Assembly (NCBI GenBank): GCA_001695595.3
Contig: MBPM02000036.1
Location: 558,001-622,000, forward strand
Source: Plasmopara viticola
Lineage: Eukaryota; Oomycota; Peronosporomycetes; Peronosporales; Peronosporaceae
DNA length: 64,000 nucleotides
Direction: 5' to 3'
Shown in pieces: positions 38,516 through 49,556 of this stretch; position 1 is the first letter of the stretch; each line of letters starts with the position of its first letter. The translations under genes were made by a program, and so were the position numbers. Below the pieces are notes generated by a model, which worked only from the letters and a program-made list of their open reading frames with translations, did not search any database and was not told the DNA's origin.

Positions 38516-39699
38516 TACTTCATTTATTTGTAAGGCGAAAAAATGAAACAGTAACGACAAAAACAAATTTGTTTCAAAAGAGTATAAGACTTTGGCCGTT
38601 TCGAATACGATACTGCGTTCAAGCAATTCGTTACATGGCTAAATACAAACAAATACAAATCATAAAAAGAGAACTTTGCTTATGCTTTCCTTCTTAATTA
38701 ATTGGTGCGTTGCCCGTTGTGATAAGTAGAATTTTGATATCCTTCTCCATTTTCCCCAGATCTATCATTTCATACAAAAAATGTAAAGCACTATTTCTGA
38801 TTGTTTGTTTTAAGATATAATATCCTGCATGTTTCTTTCGAAAGACGCACTGTCGATCCACCCTTCAATCCCTTATAAGTGAAGACTGTATCGCTGCATG
38901 CAGCACGCGATCTAAATATTTTTATATTATGAGGTTGAAAGCAACTAAAAATCATTGGTTCTTTGTTACCATGCAAGCAAGGAAACAAAATAAAAAGACA
39001 GCTTTTCAAAATAATTATACGATAAGGTGCGTACTTGTTATTTAGTAGCCGTATTTTGCTGTGTTTGAGGAAGTCGGCTTGTACCTCATAGTAGCCAGAG
39101 AACTTGTAGATAATCATGTTCAAGCTGCACACTTCGCCTAAAGAGAAATTTCATCTACTTTCCGTCCGCAATATAAAAATTCATCTACATATCGTAGACG
39201 CTCGTTGCGATGCCGGTATGAATGACTTCTATGTCAAGAAAGCAAATGGTATCACGGGCTAACAGGCAAAATCACCTCACTTAATTCCGTGTTATATTTT
39301 CCGAAGGTGGATGGAACTTGGCGACAGATCCATGCTTGTAATAATTCGAAGGGTGCAAAGGCACTAGCACCTATTGAAAAAAGAGCTGCTTATTATGTAT
39401 AGTACATTAGATGTGATAGATATTTACTTTATCAGAATGAGGACCTGATAGAGTTTAATATAGTCATCACGGTGAATGGATCGCCGAGCAATTTGCTTTG
39501 AGAGTAGTTAGTGATGCCACAAGAGATTCCTTGTGTCCCGGCATCATGGTGCTGGCTAAACTATAGCAAAGTCGGTTCTGTGAGGTCTCTGTGGTCCATA
39601 TGGGTTCTTTCCTTGCTGCAAGAACACACGTGTCGAAGCTGCTGAATTCTTGATTGGTCTTCATGACCTCAAACATTGCCTTCTACACTCTTAGAGTCG

Positions 39700-40380
39700 A
39701 CTTATCTACGGTAAAATGGCTACGGATGTCGTTTTAGGTGTCTTCTCTTCTGGTGCATCTCGCAAAAGAAGCCAACCTTTTCCACAAGTGCAGTGCTGGC
39801 TGTGCAGGTCTCACTAAGATCCTGTCCGAGCTATTAAAAAACATCGTGAGCGGGAATAGCCTGCCTTTCGATCGTGTACTACATCGTTCACGACCAAGTG
39901 ATCTATTAAGCATAAAAACGCCTTTCAGCGGCCACTTATGGATGCTTTGAAAAACGTAGCCGACTGGCGACATTTTGGACGAATTATACGATCCCAATGG
40001 TTGTTTGTTACTACAACTCGATGAGGACATAGTCAAAATTATTCAATCTAAATAAATTCGGCTAACAAAATAACATCAGCCAAGACAAGAAACTACTTGC
40101 TTTGAAGTATGCACTGGTAAAATATCGAGTGTATTATTATGCTCTGAGCCTTTGTAGTCGGTTGAAACCGTCATTGTTGCGGATGGCAATGAACAAGCTC
40201 TTTTTGTTCCAGGTGATGATAGGATGGCTGTAAACATCTGCGGAATTTAGATTTCGCGCTAAATACAAACCAGGCAAGCTTGATGTGCTTGCCGACCGGC
40301 TTAAAACAGGCCAGACTATGAGTTGAGCTACATTAGCAGGTTTAAAAGCTCTATAATCGAATAGACCTATTAGCCAAATA
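39700..40380 (+). pseudogene. Decayed Ty3/Gypsy RT connection and RNase H (R3)
   Basis: This is the duplicate of 20,360-21,035, with FHKCSAGCAGLTKILSELLK near 39,785, KLLALKYALVKYRV near 40,090 and YKPGKLDVLADRL at 40,264-40,302. The frameshifts and stops are essentially those of R2, so the element was already dead before the duplication. Confidence 0.75.
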
Positions 40381-42052
40381 AAAACTGTAGTCATTAGTGT
40401 GACTCATCGCACGTACAGATATCGATGAAGTGTGACCAGCTTCCAGAATGTTTTTGCGGTTGCTTCGTCTTAGTGATTGAACGCTTGAATTCCTGACCTG
40501 TCATGCATTACTAGGACTTTTTCAAAAAGAAGTTTGATTTCTTAAACTCATCACCAATCATAAGCTTCGATTACTTGATTTCGACACCAGAACTGTCTCG
40601 ATCCTGTACCATAGAGTGCTTGTGCGCTGGCGCCGCCTTATCTTGATTTCTTCAAAAAAAATTTAAAGTGAACAGTGTTAAGATAAACAAAGTCATTAGA
40701 ATTGAAGCCATCCGAAGGAAAAGAGCTGCCCCGTGGAATTTTACAGCTTCATTAACAAGCCGTCGTGCGGATTTAATAGATGGGGTAAAGTTAAAAAATA
40801 CGTTTTAATAATCATTTCAGCGAGCGGTGAAAAGGCATTGCAAAAATCACGTGAAAAGCTGGTGGAGAGAACAACACATAGTAATGAACGCGATAGATAA
40901 ATTACTGAGCACGTTCGCGACTAGACTATACCGGCTAAGTGCAAGAGAATTGTTGCAGCAACAAAATGCGACAAAATATGGACTGGGCACTTTCAACACA
41001 AAAATGCAGTCAGAAAGCGTTTGAATGCATAAACATTTTTGTGATAAATTTCGCAGATTAAGGATTGAAAGAGTACATGCTGTCAAGTCTGATATAAGAA
41101 AGCAAAGTCTATCTGCAGTAAGCGGAGGAGCTAGTGCACTTTGTGAAGTCCACAAAATCCGGTCAAGAATAAGAGGGTGAGAAGAGACGTGGTTAAATAA
41201 GTTGCAAAAAGGACAGAAGGTAGCAACAAAGTGCTAAAATTTTAAGCACAAGGGATGTGAGGCGATCTAAGAATATCAAGAACAAGACGATTGTTGCGGG
41301 TTTAGTGCCGTTCGTCGGTCTGTCAGGTTGGGCTAGGGCTGGTAAGGACTCGGGTTTGATTGGTGCAAGACAGAGCTTTAAAGTATAAACAGCGAATTAA
41401 GTAAATATCTGATATATAAAATATGACGGTAGCTCGTAGATTGTGACGACATCAGTCGGCAAGGAGATTTGAGTGTGCTGAAAAAGCGAGCTACACGCAA
41501 ATTATGCTAATTATAGCATTAACTCGCATGACACAAGGGGTACCTCGTATTGTATCGCGAAATACAAAGAAATATCGACGGGTTCATTAGTAAACTAGCA
41601 GCGCTCTTCGTTAAAATTTTAAACAGTGTGCTAATAATCCGTGTGGTGGGTATAAACAGGAAACTTTTGTTAGCATTGTTATTATGTCGGTATTGGCAAA
41701 ACCAAGAAAGCTTTCGATGAAAACATGCGATTAAGATTGCTGGTGCATTTTAGAATATATTTGCGCGTCTAAATATTGCCAGAATTGTCAAGACAAAAAA
41801 GAACCTGGTGGGATAAAGCTCTCTGGTGAAGATAAAGCAAATTGACTGACGTGTGCGCAATAAATAAGATGACAGTCTAGGAAGAACACGGGAAAGAGTG
41901 CACTGAATGACGCAGCTTGAGAGGTCGTTTGCTGACACTTTTAATAAAATGGACACTCTGACAGACAGGCACACGAGCTTTTTCAGCTTAACATCTGACA
42001 CAGTTGTACCCAAGACTGGCAATGTAACTGAAAATTCATTCCTTTGCGGTAG

Positions 42053-42094
42053 CCTGGGTGTGGCACCCTGGGTGTGGCGCCCTGGGTGTGGCGC
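42053..42094 (+). repeat. 14-base minisatellite, three units
   Basis: Three tandem units CCTGGGTGTGGC(A/G)C, one more than at the equivalent place in R2 (22,766-22,793). Confidence 0.85.
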
Positions 42095-45000
42095 TCACAT
42101 CATCTTCACGCTCTTTGACGAAATCCATAGCCGTCATTTATTTTGCCTGAGCTCTGGTAAACTCTGCGCGTTGTATCCCCTTTTTCTAGCTTAACCTCTC
42201 TATCACTTCCAGCTTTTTGACTGAGCTGTGCCTTCAGCTCGGCTCAGGCGTCTTCTTTGACTACCGCAAGCCCGTTTTCATGAGCAGATTAATGTGTTAG
42301 TACAATGCTGCTCCATTGACCTTGCCGATGCTGCTCGATTCACTTTTAGTTAATGGATATACACTCAGATCACCTTATCGTGTTCCGCAAGCCGCCTCCT
42401 GACTCGTGCAAATCCTCGCATCTTGAATAGCCTTAAAGCCGCGCTAAAGTTTCAACCTTGTTCCATCCGGCTGGATACGTAGAATATATTTGACCAGCAA
42501 CACACCCCGAACTTGCAACGTCCGGCTATTTATCAGGAGATAGGTCGTTAATGTACACACCATCTATTTTCTGTCGGTGACATGCCTTACAGAAACCTTT
42601 AGTAAAGACTCTAAAGACTCAACTGCGATAGTGTCGGCCTGCACGATTGAATCTACAGACGCATAAGATCTGTTCCAAACCAAATCTGTCCATTAATGCT
42701 AGATGTAAAAGGAGCGCTGACATAAAACGAATATTCACGTCTCTAGAGAAATAACTATCCTTGAAACTTCGAACCTCATCTGAGGTGCTCTTCATATCCT
42801 TGCCCTCATGCTCGACCTTGTTGGTAGTGGTGCGACGAATACCTATACGACGGATGATAGAACATCAGCCCGTACGGTTATAAAAGGAGGCAGAAGAGCT
42901 GAATGTCTTCAGTGCTGTGCTTTCAAAGCAGCCAGCCGATCCTGGAGCTCACTACCAAGGGACACCGTTTCTCGACATTTTCCGGAGATCGCCGATTCCA
43001 GTGCGGCGGTAGATCTGCCGATAACTTTTATTGGTCACATGGCCAAATGAGTCCATTTCTTCCCGTGGCACAATAATTGTTCGAAAACCTTTTAGAAAAT
43101 TTGTAAACAGACCATCAAGGCCGATCTCGAGAGCAATCCCAAACCTGTACATTTGGTCCTTCGGGAGCTACTACTTTTTATCAAGTAGACGAAAGACCGG
43201 TCTTTGTTGGCTCTACTTGATCGCAAAGGCTAACGGTAACTTCGCGCTGTGTGCACTTTGTAGCAGAGGCGTCCATACAGTTTCAAGGGTTTCTTGTGAG
43301 ATGGTGTAATTATCCTGCTTCACAGAATTTCAAAGAACCACTGAAACGGCACTGTCACGACTCACCAATGGCCATAAAAATTAGGATCCGAAGTACCGCG
43401 TGCTTGATTGCTCATTAACGATATCTCTACCGCACTTTGTATGACTATTGCACTTGCAAAGCCTATTGTATAGGATGCTGTGAGAACAAGTGCCCAAACA
43501 TTTTGTTATACCAACAAACCAAAATTTGTTTCGTCGAGCTTATCACAATTCGGAAAGAAATCAGTCGGCAATGCCGTCGACCTTACCAAGACAATGTCGA
43601 CACACCGGCCATGTCAAATATCTAGATAAATATTGACAAAATGACTTGTATTTCAAGCTTAAAATTCTAGTAGGTTAGCGGTCTTTAGACTAGTTGTACT
43701 CTCAAGTCGCAGACGCACAGGATGTAATTCTGTTCACCTAAATGCTTACGTGCGATACAGAGCTGAAAAAAAAACAGAAAGAAATCCCACACCGTCTATC
43801 TCTTTTGGCTTACGACATCTAAGGAATTGCTGTAGCAGGTTTTGATATATGTTAAGAGCACGCGCATAGTAGATTTTAAAGACTTAACAAAGCCAAATCT
43901 GAAAAGAACTCTAAATTTGTTGTTGCTTCGTTTCCCGTTTGGACATGTTTTTGTAATCATGGCTTTCAGCCATTTTGACCCAAACAAAACACGTCCCAAA
44001 GATACGGAGTCATCAACTCATTTACAGATTGTGGGCGTTAGGGTGGGGGGGGCAATCTCCCCAACAGCGGTAGCAATGACGGTAAGAATGAGCCATCAAA
44101 TTTTCGTTAACGGTGTGTTACTGTTGAGGTATTATCGGGACGTTGTTTAACTCAACGAGTGGGAATATGCTTTTGCTGCGCTTTGAAGACATTGCGCAGC
44201 CTGACTTCGACGATGCTATTTAATCGCCCAGTCCATCGATTCGCGAATGATCCACTGTGCGTGCGTGTGAACATGTCCAGCCTACCTTACAAACACTCTT
44301 CCAAAATATGCAGGTCTTGGTGTGTGACAATTGACCCTGGAGAATTATGCTCCGTAAAGACACGATCAATAAGAGCGATGCTGCTTTATCGACGCCGCAC
44401 CTAAGGAGTGATTTTGCTCAATTGGCTATCAAAGATCACGAAATGGTGCTTCATACCCAGTATCTCGACGGAATTGGTGAAAAATTCACACTAATTGACT
44501 GCGACCATACAAATTTTTCGGTCCACATATGTGGCTCTTAGCGCACATAATGCGAAGTGTGTATAATTGGTGTTTCCCGTCAAGCCATATCTCTATGGAT
44601 GGTCTGCTACAGGCATGATCAAAAGGGCTCCCAATAGCAAGAACAGTCTTTGCCAAGACGCAGCGACAAATCGCTGATTTCTATCCAAATTAGCTTCGTT
44701 CCCGGGAGAACGACTCAGGAGGAATGTGCCGGTTGAATTAGTAATATAGCGTACCGTTTTTTTGTACCTACAGCGAGGAATACGCTGTAAGATTCACGCC
44801 AACATTCTGTAGCAAGTGGCGCATAGTGGACGCTTTTAATTTAATAAACTTTCACACCAGCTTTGACGTTATTTTTTTTATCGGTTTGTGATGCGTAACG
44901 ATAGGATGAGACGATCGATATACGATGCACTCGTCAGCACTCGGTGTTGCTCTGGGAATAGTTGGTCACGTCTGAAAGGTGTCGAACGCGTCTACAGACT

Positions 45001-45521
45001 TCGCAAGGCGTATGTACCGATGTATTTCAATGAAATCGCTTTAGTGCGGAGCGAGGATAGTATCATAGACCTTTTTGCATGTATTATATTCCAACAGCTT
45101 TCTACATTTTAACCCTACTAGTTCGTATTATTCAAGCAATTTTATAAATACTTTCCCAACAATATAAAAACAAGTCTCAATGCATAAGGGGCGGCCAGAC
45201 TTATAACTAATGTCAAAGACCGATCACTATAAAATTTACCACTTTTATGTAAGGTAGGTGGCCGCTTGTGTAGTGCGCAATAGCACACGGTTTGCAGCTT
45301 AAGTCTCTTTTTAGGAATCTCTCAGATCAAAGAAAAGTTGTTGGGCACAGATATAGCCGTACATTCATCCGCTTTGGTAAGATGAAGGATTTGCAACAGA
45401 TCACAGTTTTGTCATCATTATCTTGCTTCATTCAAAATTGTTACTATAGATCAAATTTCGAAATGCTAACATTCACCAACAATTTATAAAGATTTTTGTC
45501 ACTTTGTCTTAGAGTAATTGT

Positions 45522-45537
45522 TCTAAAGTACGACAAA
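45522..45537 (+). repeat. SINE target-site duplication, left
   Basis: TCTAAAGTACGACAAA, repeated exactly at 45,853-45,868. Confidence 0.75.
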
Positions 45538-45852
45538 AACCGACCCTGTGGCTCGAGCGGTTAGCCGTTCGACCCAGGACCGGGAGGTACCTGGTTCGAT
45601 ACCCATAGGATTCGAATTAAGGCAGCCGGAGATAGGTCACTAAAGTGGACGAGCCATCACACCCGAGTGTGTGACTGCTCTACCAAAAACGCGCCCGATT
45701 GGGTAGTTTGGGTGAGGACGCCCCACTGACCGAAAAAGCCTCTTAGTGTAATGAGGGGTACGGAACCCGGTCCCAATATGGGTCGGATTGCTACCAGCAT
45801 CCCGCGATAGAGACAGCTTAGTCCTAGCGCGTGGGTTCCGGTAGCTCAAATC
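45538..45852 (+). mobile_element. tRNA-derived SINE (~315 bases)
   Basis: The 5' head has RNA polymerase III promoter boxes. An A box-like TGGCTCGAGCGG is at 45,549-45,560 and a perfect B box GGTTCGATACC at 45,593-45,603, spaced as in a tRNA. A GC-richer unrelated body follows. The element is flanked by TCTAAAGTACGACAAA at 45,522-45,537 and 45,853-45,868, which fits a target-site duplication. There is no protein-coding capacity, and SINEs depend on LINE enzymes in trans. The head cannot fold cleanly into a whole tRNA, so it is not a tRNA gene. The right flank does not continue R2-like sequence. Confidence 0.8.
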
Positions 45853-45868
45853 TCTAAAGTACGACAAA
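45853..45868 (+). repeat. SINE target-site duplication, right
   Basis: Exact copy of 45,522-45,537. The sequence after it (TGATTTATG) differs from what follows the equivalent bases in R2, so the SINE sits at the R3 border. Confidence 0.75.
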
Positions 45869-46180
45869 TGATTTATGAAATCTTCCGGAAGCAGCAGAAT
45901 TGTTGTACGGATAAAAAATCGTAATATTCTCGAAGTTTCCAATCTACTGGGTCATTTGTAGTAACATCTCCTCTTCGGATTGGAAATAACACAAAATCAC
46001 TGCCATTGTATTACTATTTTATATCGTGCGAGGCAACAAGAAACGAATTCGGCTTCATTTTCTTACGCACTTAACCTGTTTCCTTCTATTATAACCAAAC
46101 AAGACTTAGAAAAGAGTCTAATCCAACCATTAAAAACGTGCAAATTAATACTACTGCTATCGATTAGTACACTGCCAAGG
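45869..46180. other. No recognisable feature
   Basis: AT-rich sequence between the SINE and the minisatellite. The 78-codon frame at 45,980-46,216 runs into the minisatellite and has no recognisable domain. Confidence 0.4.
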
Positions 46181-46303
46181 TTAACATCAGCCAATGCTTG
46201 GGCTGTATTTAGGTAGCACTGATTAGCATCAGCAAATGCTTGGGCTGGATAAAAGCAACACTGATTAACACCAGCCAGTCCTTAGGTTCTATCCGCAGTA
46301 TGT
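46181..46303 (+). repeat. 42-base minisatellite, about three units
   Basis: Units begin at 46,181, 46,223 and 46,265 with TTA(A/G)CA(T/C)CAGC(C/A)A and continue with TGCTTGGGCTG. The third is partial and diverged. The array lies about 170 bases upstream of the effector pseudogene start. Confidence 0.75.
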
Positions 46304-46469
46304 AGTCATCTAAATGCCCTACAAAGCAAATCAACCTTTGCAGCGTTTCCTCGACATAAAAAATGGCTCTTGTACTAACCCTTCTTTGTCGATGATGCGC
46401 AAAGGGAGACTAGGAACGTGATCCACGAGCACTACCCTTCTATTATCCATCCGGCTAGCAAAATATCAA

Positions 46470-47568
46470 ATGCGTCTTTGCCGCGTTGCTCTTGCACTCC
46501 TACCTGTTTATTTCGATATTGCACAAGTCGACGCTTCTGCAAACGCGACTGCGTCCCATACACTCTTACGAACTTTTTCAACCACTAAATCACGACGTAA
46601 TACCCTTATTTCGAAAATGCCGTATGCAGGAGACGAAGGAAGATAAAAAGTGTCGAATTTTTAGGCTGGAAGGATAAACTTGCCGTCTTGCTGGCCAAGT
46701 TCCATCAGGTGGTGCAGAAGCAAGATGCGGAGTTTCTGAATGAGCTCGAAGAAACTCGGTGGTCGATGGAAATCTGGAATTCCACACACTATTTACACCA
46801 AGCCGGAGATCGATACGGTCAACAAGGATATTTTGTCGACGTCCAATTTTCATCTTTGGGTCGCGTATGTAAGAAAGATTACATTTCGGAGCATCCCGAG
46901 AAGCAAGTGGCGATCATTGGAAAGGTGCGGGGCAATACGGTGATTATAAATTGGCAATGATACTGGAAGAGGCGACGAGTGAGGCAGGCACATTACTAAA
47001 AAATATTGGCAAAGATTTGTAAATGGAGCACATGTCGCATTAGAAAGACCTAGGAAAGAGCCCACACAAACTCTACGAGATGTTGCAAGTTGACAAGCAC
47101 AACCCGACATTGCTACTCGACTCTGAGTATAGTATCTGGAGCCTTTACTTAAGCAAGTTCGTGCCTGGTGAGTCAATGGAGCTTTTTGATCAGCTCCACC
47201 ACACGTTCGGTGACAAGGGTCTATCTTCGCTACTTAGTTCGGCAAGACAGTCAGAAAAGACTTTGAAGCTAGCGATCTATCTTCAACGTCGACTTGGCCA
47301 CGACTGGCTGAGTAAAGGTATAGAGCCGAAACTTGTTTTTGAACATTTATTGCTTAACAAGAATTCCAATGGTCTTCTCGATCAGTACGAGGTAAGAATA
47401 TGGTTATGGTATGCGAAAAAGTATTCGGAAAAGACAAAAACACATATGACTCCGAACGAGATCATTAAAAGCTACTACGACACAGGCGAAATTGAGCAAA
47501 TTATTCACTCGGAAACGACCCTATTCGGAAAGAAGTTTGCGGAAGAGTTGGCAGCCGCGCAAAGTTAG
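46470..47568 (+). pseudogene. RXLR/LWY-type effector pseudogene
   Basis: ATG at 46,470 opens a 58-codon frame with a signal-peptide-like start (MRLCRVALALLPV). TLLR stands at residues 31-34 where RXLR is expected, and DEGR at 55-58 where dEER is expected. A TAA at 46,644 ends it. Downstream, three frames in turn carry LWY-module pieces: FHLWVAYV near 46,850, YGDYKLAMILEEA near 46,935-46,975, then an open stretch at about 47,080-47,568 with IWSLYLSKF and IWLWYAKKYSEK and the ending FAEELAAAQ. The family is a set of secreted oomycete effectors that act inside plant cells. At least three frame changes make this copy dead. It is not closely similar to the effector at 49.6 kb beyond the LWY pattern. 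Confidence 0.8.
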
Positions 47569-47712
47569 GACTTGCCTGTATCAGAGTTATGCTTAAGTCG
47601 TTGCAGTTTCGATGTAAGACTGATTAATAAAGTGGTCTGGCAATTTTAGGACAGGGACGTACGATATGTTAAGCCATTTGAGTCTTATAAAAAAGGGAAA
47701 CTTTAATTTTTT

Positions 47713-48291
47713 CTCACCCTTTCTTTACTTTTCACTCACCCGTTGATCAATTGGTCAGATTTAGCATTTTTGTAGTGCGCCACACTTATCTTAACACTTT
47801 GAACGCATGTATTTCGACCTTTTTTATTAAGATTCAATTTTATCAGGCTGGGGGAGCGCGACCTTGATTCGCGCAAGTTCTGAACTTGTGCCCTACTTGA
47901 TTGCAATTGCGACATCTTCGTCGCGGTGAAGCATTTTCCGCATTCTCCTCGTCCTTTGGAGCAATTCAGGATAAAGGCCTTAACGGCGCCATCTCTTTTA
48001 TTCCCAATCTTTCTGGTGTGTAACACTACAAGAGCATATCCTTCTGATGAACAATGGAAAAAAGCTGCATATTTCGCCTCCTCTAAGGATTGGTAAGAAG
48101 GTGCAGGAGGGGGAACTAGGCTATTCATTGTGGGTGCTTAGTAGGATGTGGGTGCGTAGAAGGATGTGGAAGTAGAAAGTGAGAGTAGAAAATGAGTTTA
48201 GTAATGGATTTAGACTAAGTGTGGCGCACTCCAAAAATGCTAAATCTGACCAATTGATCAACGGGTGAGTGGAAATTTAAGAAAGGGTGAG
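47713..48291 (-). mobile_element. Mutator-like miniature element with long terminal inverted repeats
   Basis: The ends are inverted repeats of about 75 bases: 47,713-47,788 against 48,218-48,291. Each contains CTCACCCTTTCTT, CACTCACCCGTTGATCAATT and GGTCAGATTTAGCATTTTTG, with few mismatches. Long inverted repeats and an internal Mutator-like N-terminal ORF point to a non-autonomous Mutator-like element. The target-site duplication is unclear. TTAA occurs on both sides (47,703-47,706 and 48,298-48,301), so a piggyBac-type insertion cannot be excluded. Confidence 0.8.
47736..48128 (-). CDS. Small ORF inside the miniature element, FAR1/MULE N-terminal-like
   Basis: An open frame of 130 codons starts at an ATG at 48,128 and ends inside the left inverted repeat (QLING then stop). 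The first ~60 residues (SLEEAKYAAFFHCSSEGYAL, then a basic stretch and LNCSKGRGECGKC) resemble the N-terminal DNA-binding region of MULE transposases and FAR1-type proteins. In that region an 'EEA' helix and a Gly-Tyr/Phe-Ala strand precede a Cys-rich turn. No catalytic DDE domain is present. If expressed it could bind the element ends. Expression is unknown, and it may simply be the undeleted 5' part of a transposase gene. Confidence 0.5.
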   Translation of the reverse strand: MNSLVPPPAPSYQSLEEAKYAAFFHCSSEGYALVVLHTRKIGNKRDGAVKAFILNCSKGRGECGKCFTATKMSQLQSSRAQVQNLRESRSRSPSLIKLNLNKKGRNTCVQSVKISVAHYKNAKSDQLING

Positions 48292-48430
48292 TGAAAGTTA
48301 AATTTCTCTATAAAGAATACAATTAATTATGAATTAAGTTTGGTTGAAAAAGAAAAATCTCTCTTTTCAAAAATAATTTACAAACTATATGGACTATACC
48401 ATAACCGAATCGACTATAGAACTTTTAGCC

Positions 48431-48693
48431 CCCATCGTAATTTACACAGTAAAATACAAATAAAATTTGCACGCACCATATCAGATGAAAAGATCCTAAT
48501 TTACTCATAACTAACTATATAGTCTTACTCACGTAAGCTTCTGTGAAGTGTATAACAGATAGAGCTGTACCATTTCAGCTCCATTTGGGCGCTTGCGACG
48601 ATTATGATCACTAATCACAGTTGTATATGTTCTTCTAGGGTACTTTAGCTTGTTATGACTATACCGTATTTTACTGCGTAAATTACGATAGGG
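48431..48693. mobile_element. Possible MITE with ~27-base terminal inverted repeats
   Basis: CCCATCGTAATTTACACAGT (48,431-48,450, continuing to AAAATAC) is the near-perfect reverse complement of 48,666-48,693, which ends TAAATTACGATAGGG. The ~210 bases between have no coding potential. A 3-base TAG occurs near both ends but is too short to prove a target-site duplication. Confidence 0.5.
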
Positions 48694-48780
48694 TAGAAAT
48701 TTGTATAAATTTCTTTGATTGGAGTATGTATTGTTTGGTTAAAGGGGTGGTTTCTTATAAATAGATTTTTATCCATCATT

Positions 48781-49006
48781 AACTTAATATGGTGTTCCGC
48801 AAAAATATACGGACCAATTTTTGCTCATTTTAACTGAGCTAATTTAATCAAAATTTAGAAGATAAAAAGAAGTAAATTAGTAATAGCGACGAATGATGAT
48901 TGTACTTGTCGAGAGGACATCACATTTAGCCGACGAGAGTTTAAATTTGATCGAAGTCAGCTTTAGAGCATTGTACGCCTACGTAAGTAGTTATTATCGG
49001 TCGACC
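48781..49006 (+). repeat. Effector upstream repeat
   Basis: This is shared, inverted, with 33,867-34,089 and, more diverged, with 55,725-55,850. It lies about 550 bases before the intact effector. CCTACGTAAGTAGTTATTAT is the best-preserved part. It could be an old solo LTR, but I see no convincing TG...CA ends. Confidence 0.65.
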
Positions 49007-49524
49007 CTACAAATGGTTTTGTAGGCTATTTCGACAAAAATCTGTCAATGAAAAGGTCGTTCAATGCGTTCAATCCGCAAGGCGACATTCGATAGGAATT
49101 GGCAGTACGATACTGGCGCGCACAGACGCTATGTCCAAACCCGAAGATTGTTTACAAGAAGGCAGCGAATTCATTACCAATGTCGTACTTCCTAGTTGCA
49201 GTTTCCATTACAGATCAGTTTGCAGCATCCTATCACTAAAGATACGGTGCCTCGGTTATTTATCAATCGTTCCTGCTGTATTTTTTTCTACTCAAAAAAA
49301 GTATGAATCACTTTTGAGCTAAATACTATGAGACGATTGAGTAAACGTTATTTGATACAAACATCAAGTCAAAAGTGAAGAATGGATGGTGACTATTTTA
49401 TCGAAGAGAATTTGACACCCATCTGTGGAATCAGGGCTCCGGACGTACGGCCTCGTCCTTTTTGCTATCTGGTCGCACGGTCCCATTCTTGATTTCTGCA
49501 AGATCCAAATATTTTTCCAAACTC

Positions 49525-49531
49525 TCACTTT
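49525..49531 (+). promoter_or_regulatory. Initiator-like motif of the effector gene
   Basis: TCACTTT fits the oomycete initiator consensus (YCAYTYY) and lies 26-32 bases before the ATG. The paralogous pseudogene keeps TCACTTC at the same distance (56,306-56,312) within a conserved leader ending CAAGACCAATC before ATG. That supports both the promoter and the start codon choice. Confidence 0.6.
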
Positions 49532-49556
49532 AAACTGCAATGTCTTAAGACCAACC

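Larger units (their letters stand above)
38516..45543 (+). repeat. Segmental duplication copy R3 (~7.0 kb)
   Basis: R3 is near-identical to R2 (19,166-26,250) at an offset of about 19.3 kb. It begins immediately after the Copia LTR, so its left end lacks the X-type sequence that precedes R2. It ends at the SINE. It holds the same Gypsy relic (39,700-40,380) and minisatellite, with many scattered substitutions. The R2 frame at 24,619-25,107 is split here into 43,842-44,150 and 44,159-44,404, which argues against coding. Confidence 0.85.

Noticed and set aside
45541..45615. tRNA gene
   Set aside because: A and B boxes are present, but the acceptor and anticodon stems do not pair properly, and the sequence is the head of a longer element with target duplications. 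It is a SINE head.
49425..49556. 44-codon upstream extension of the effector frame
   Set aside because: It has no ATG, would place the signal peptide inside the protein, and the conserved leader in the pseudogene supports the ATG at 49,557.
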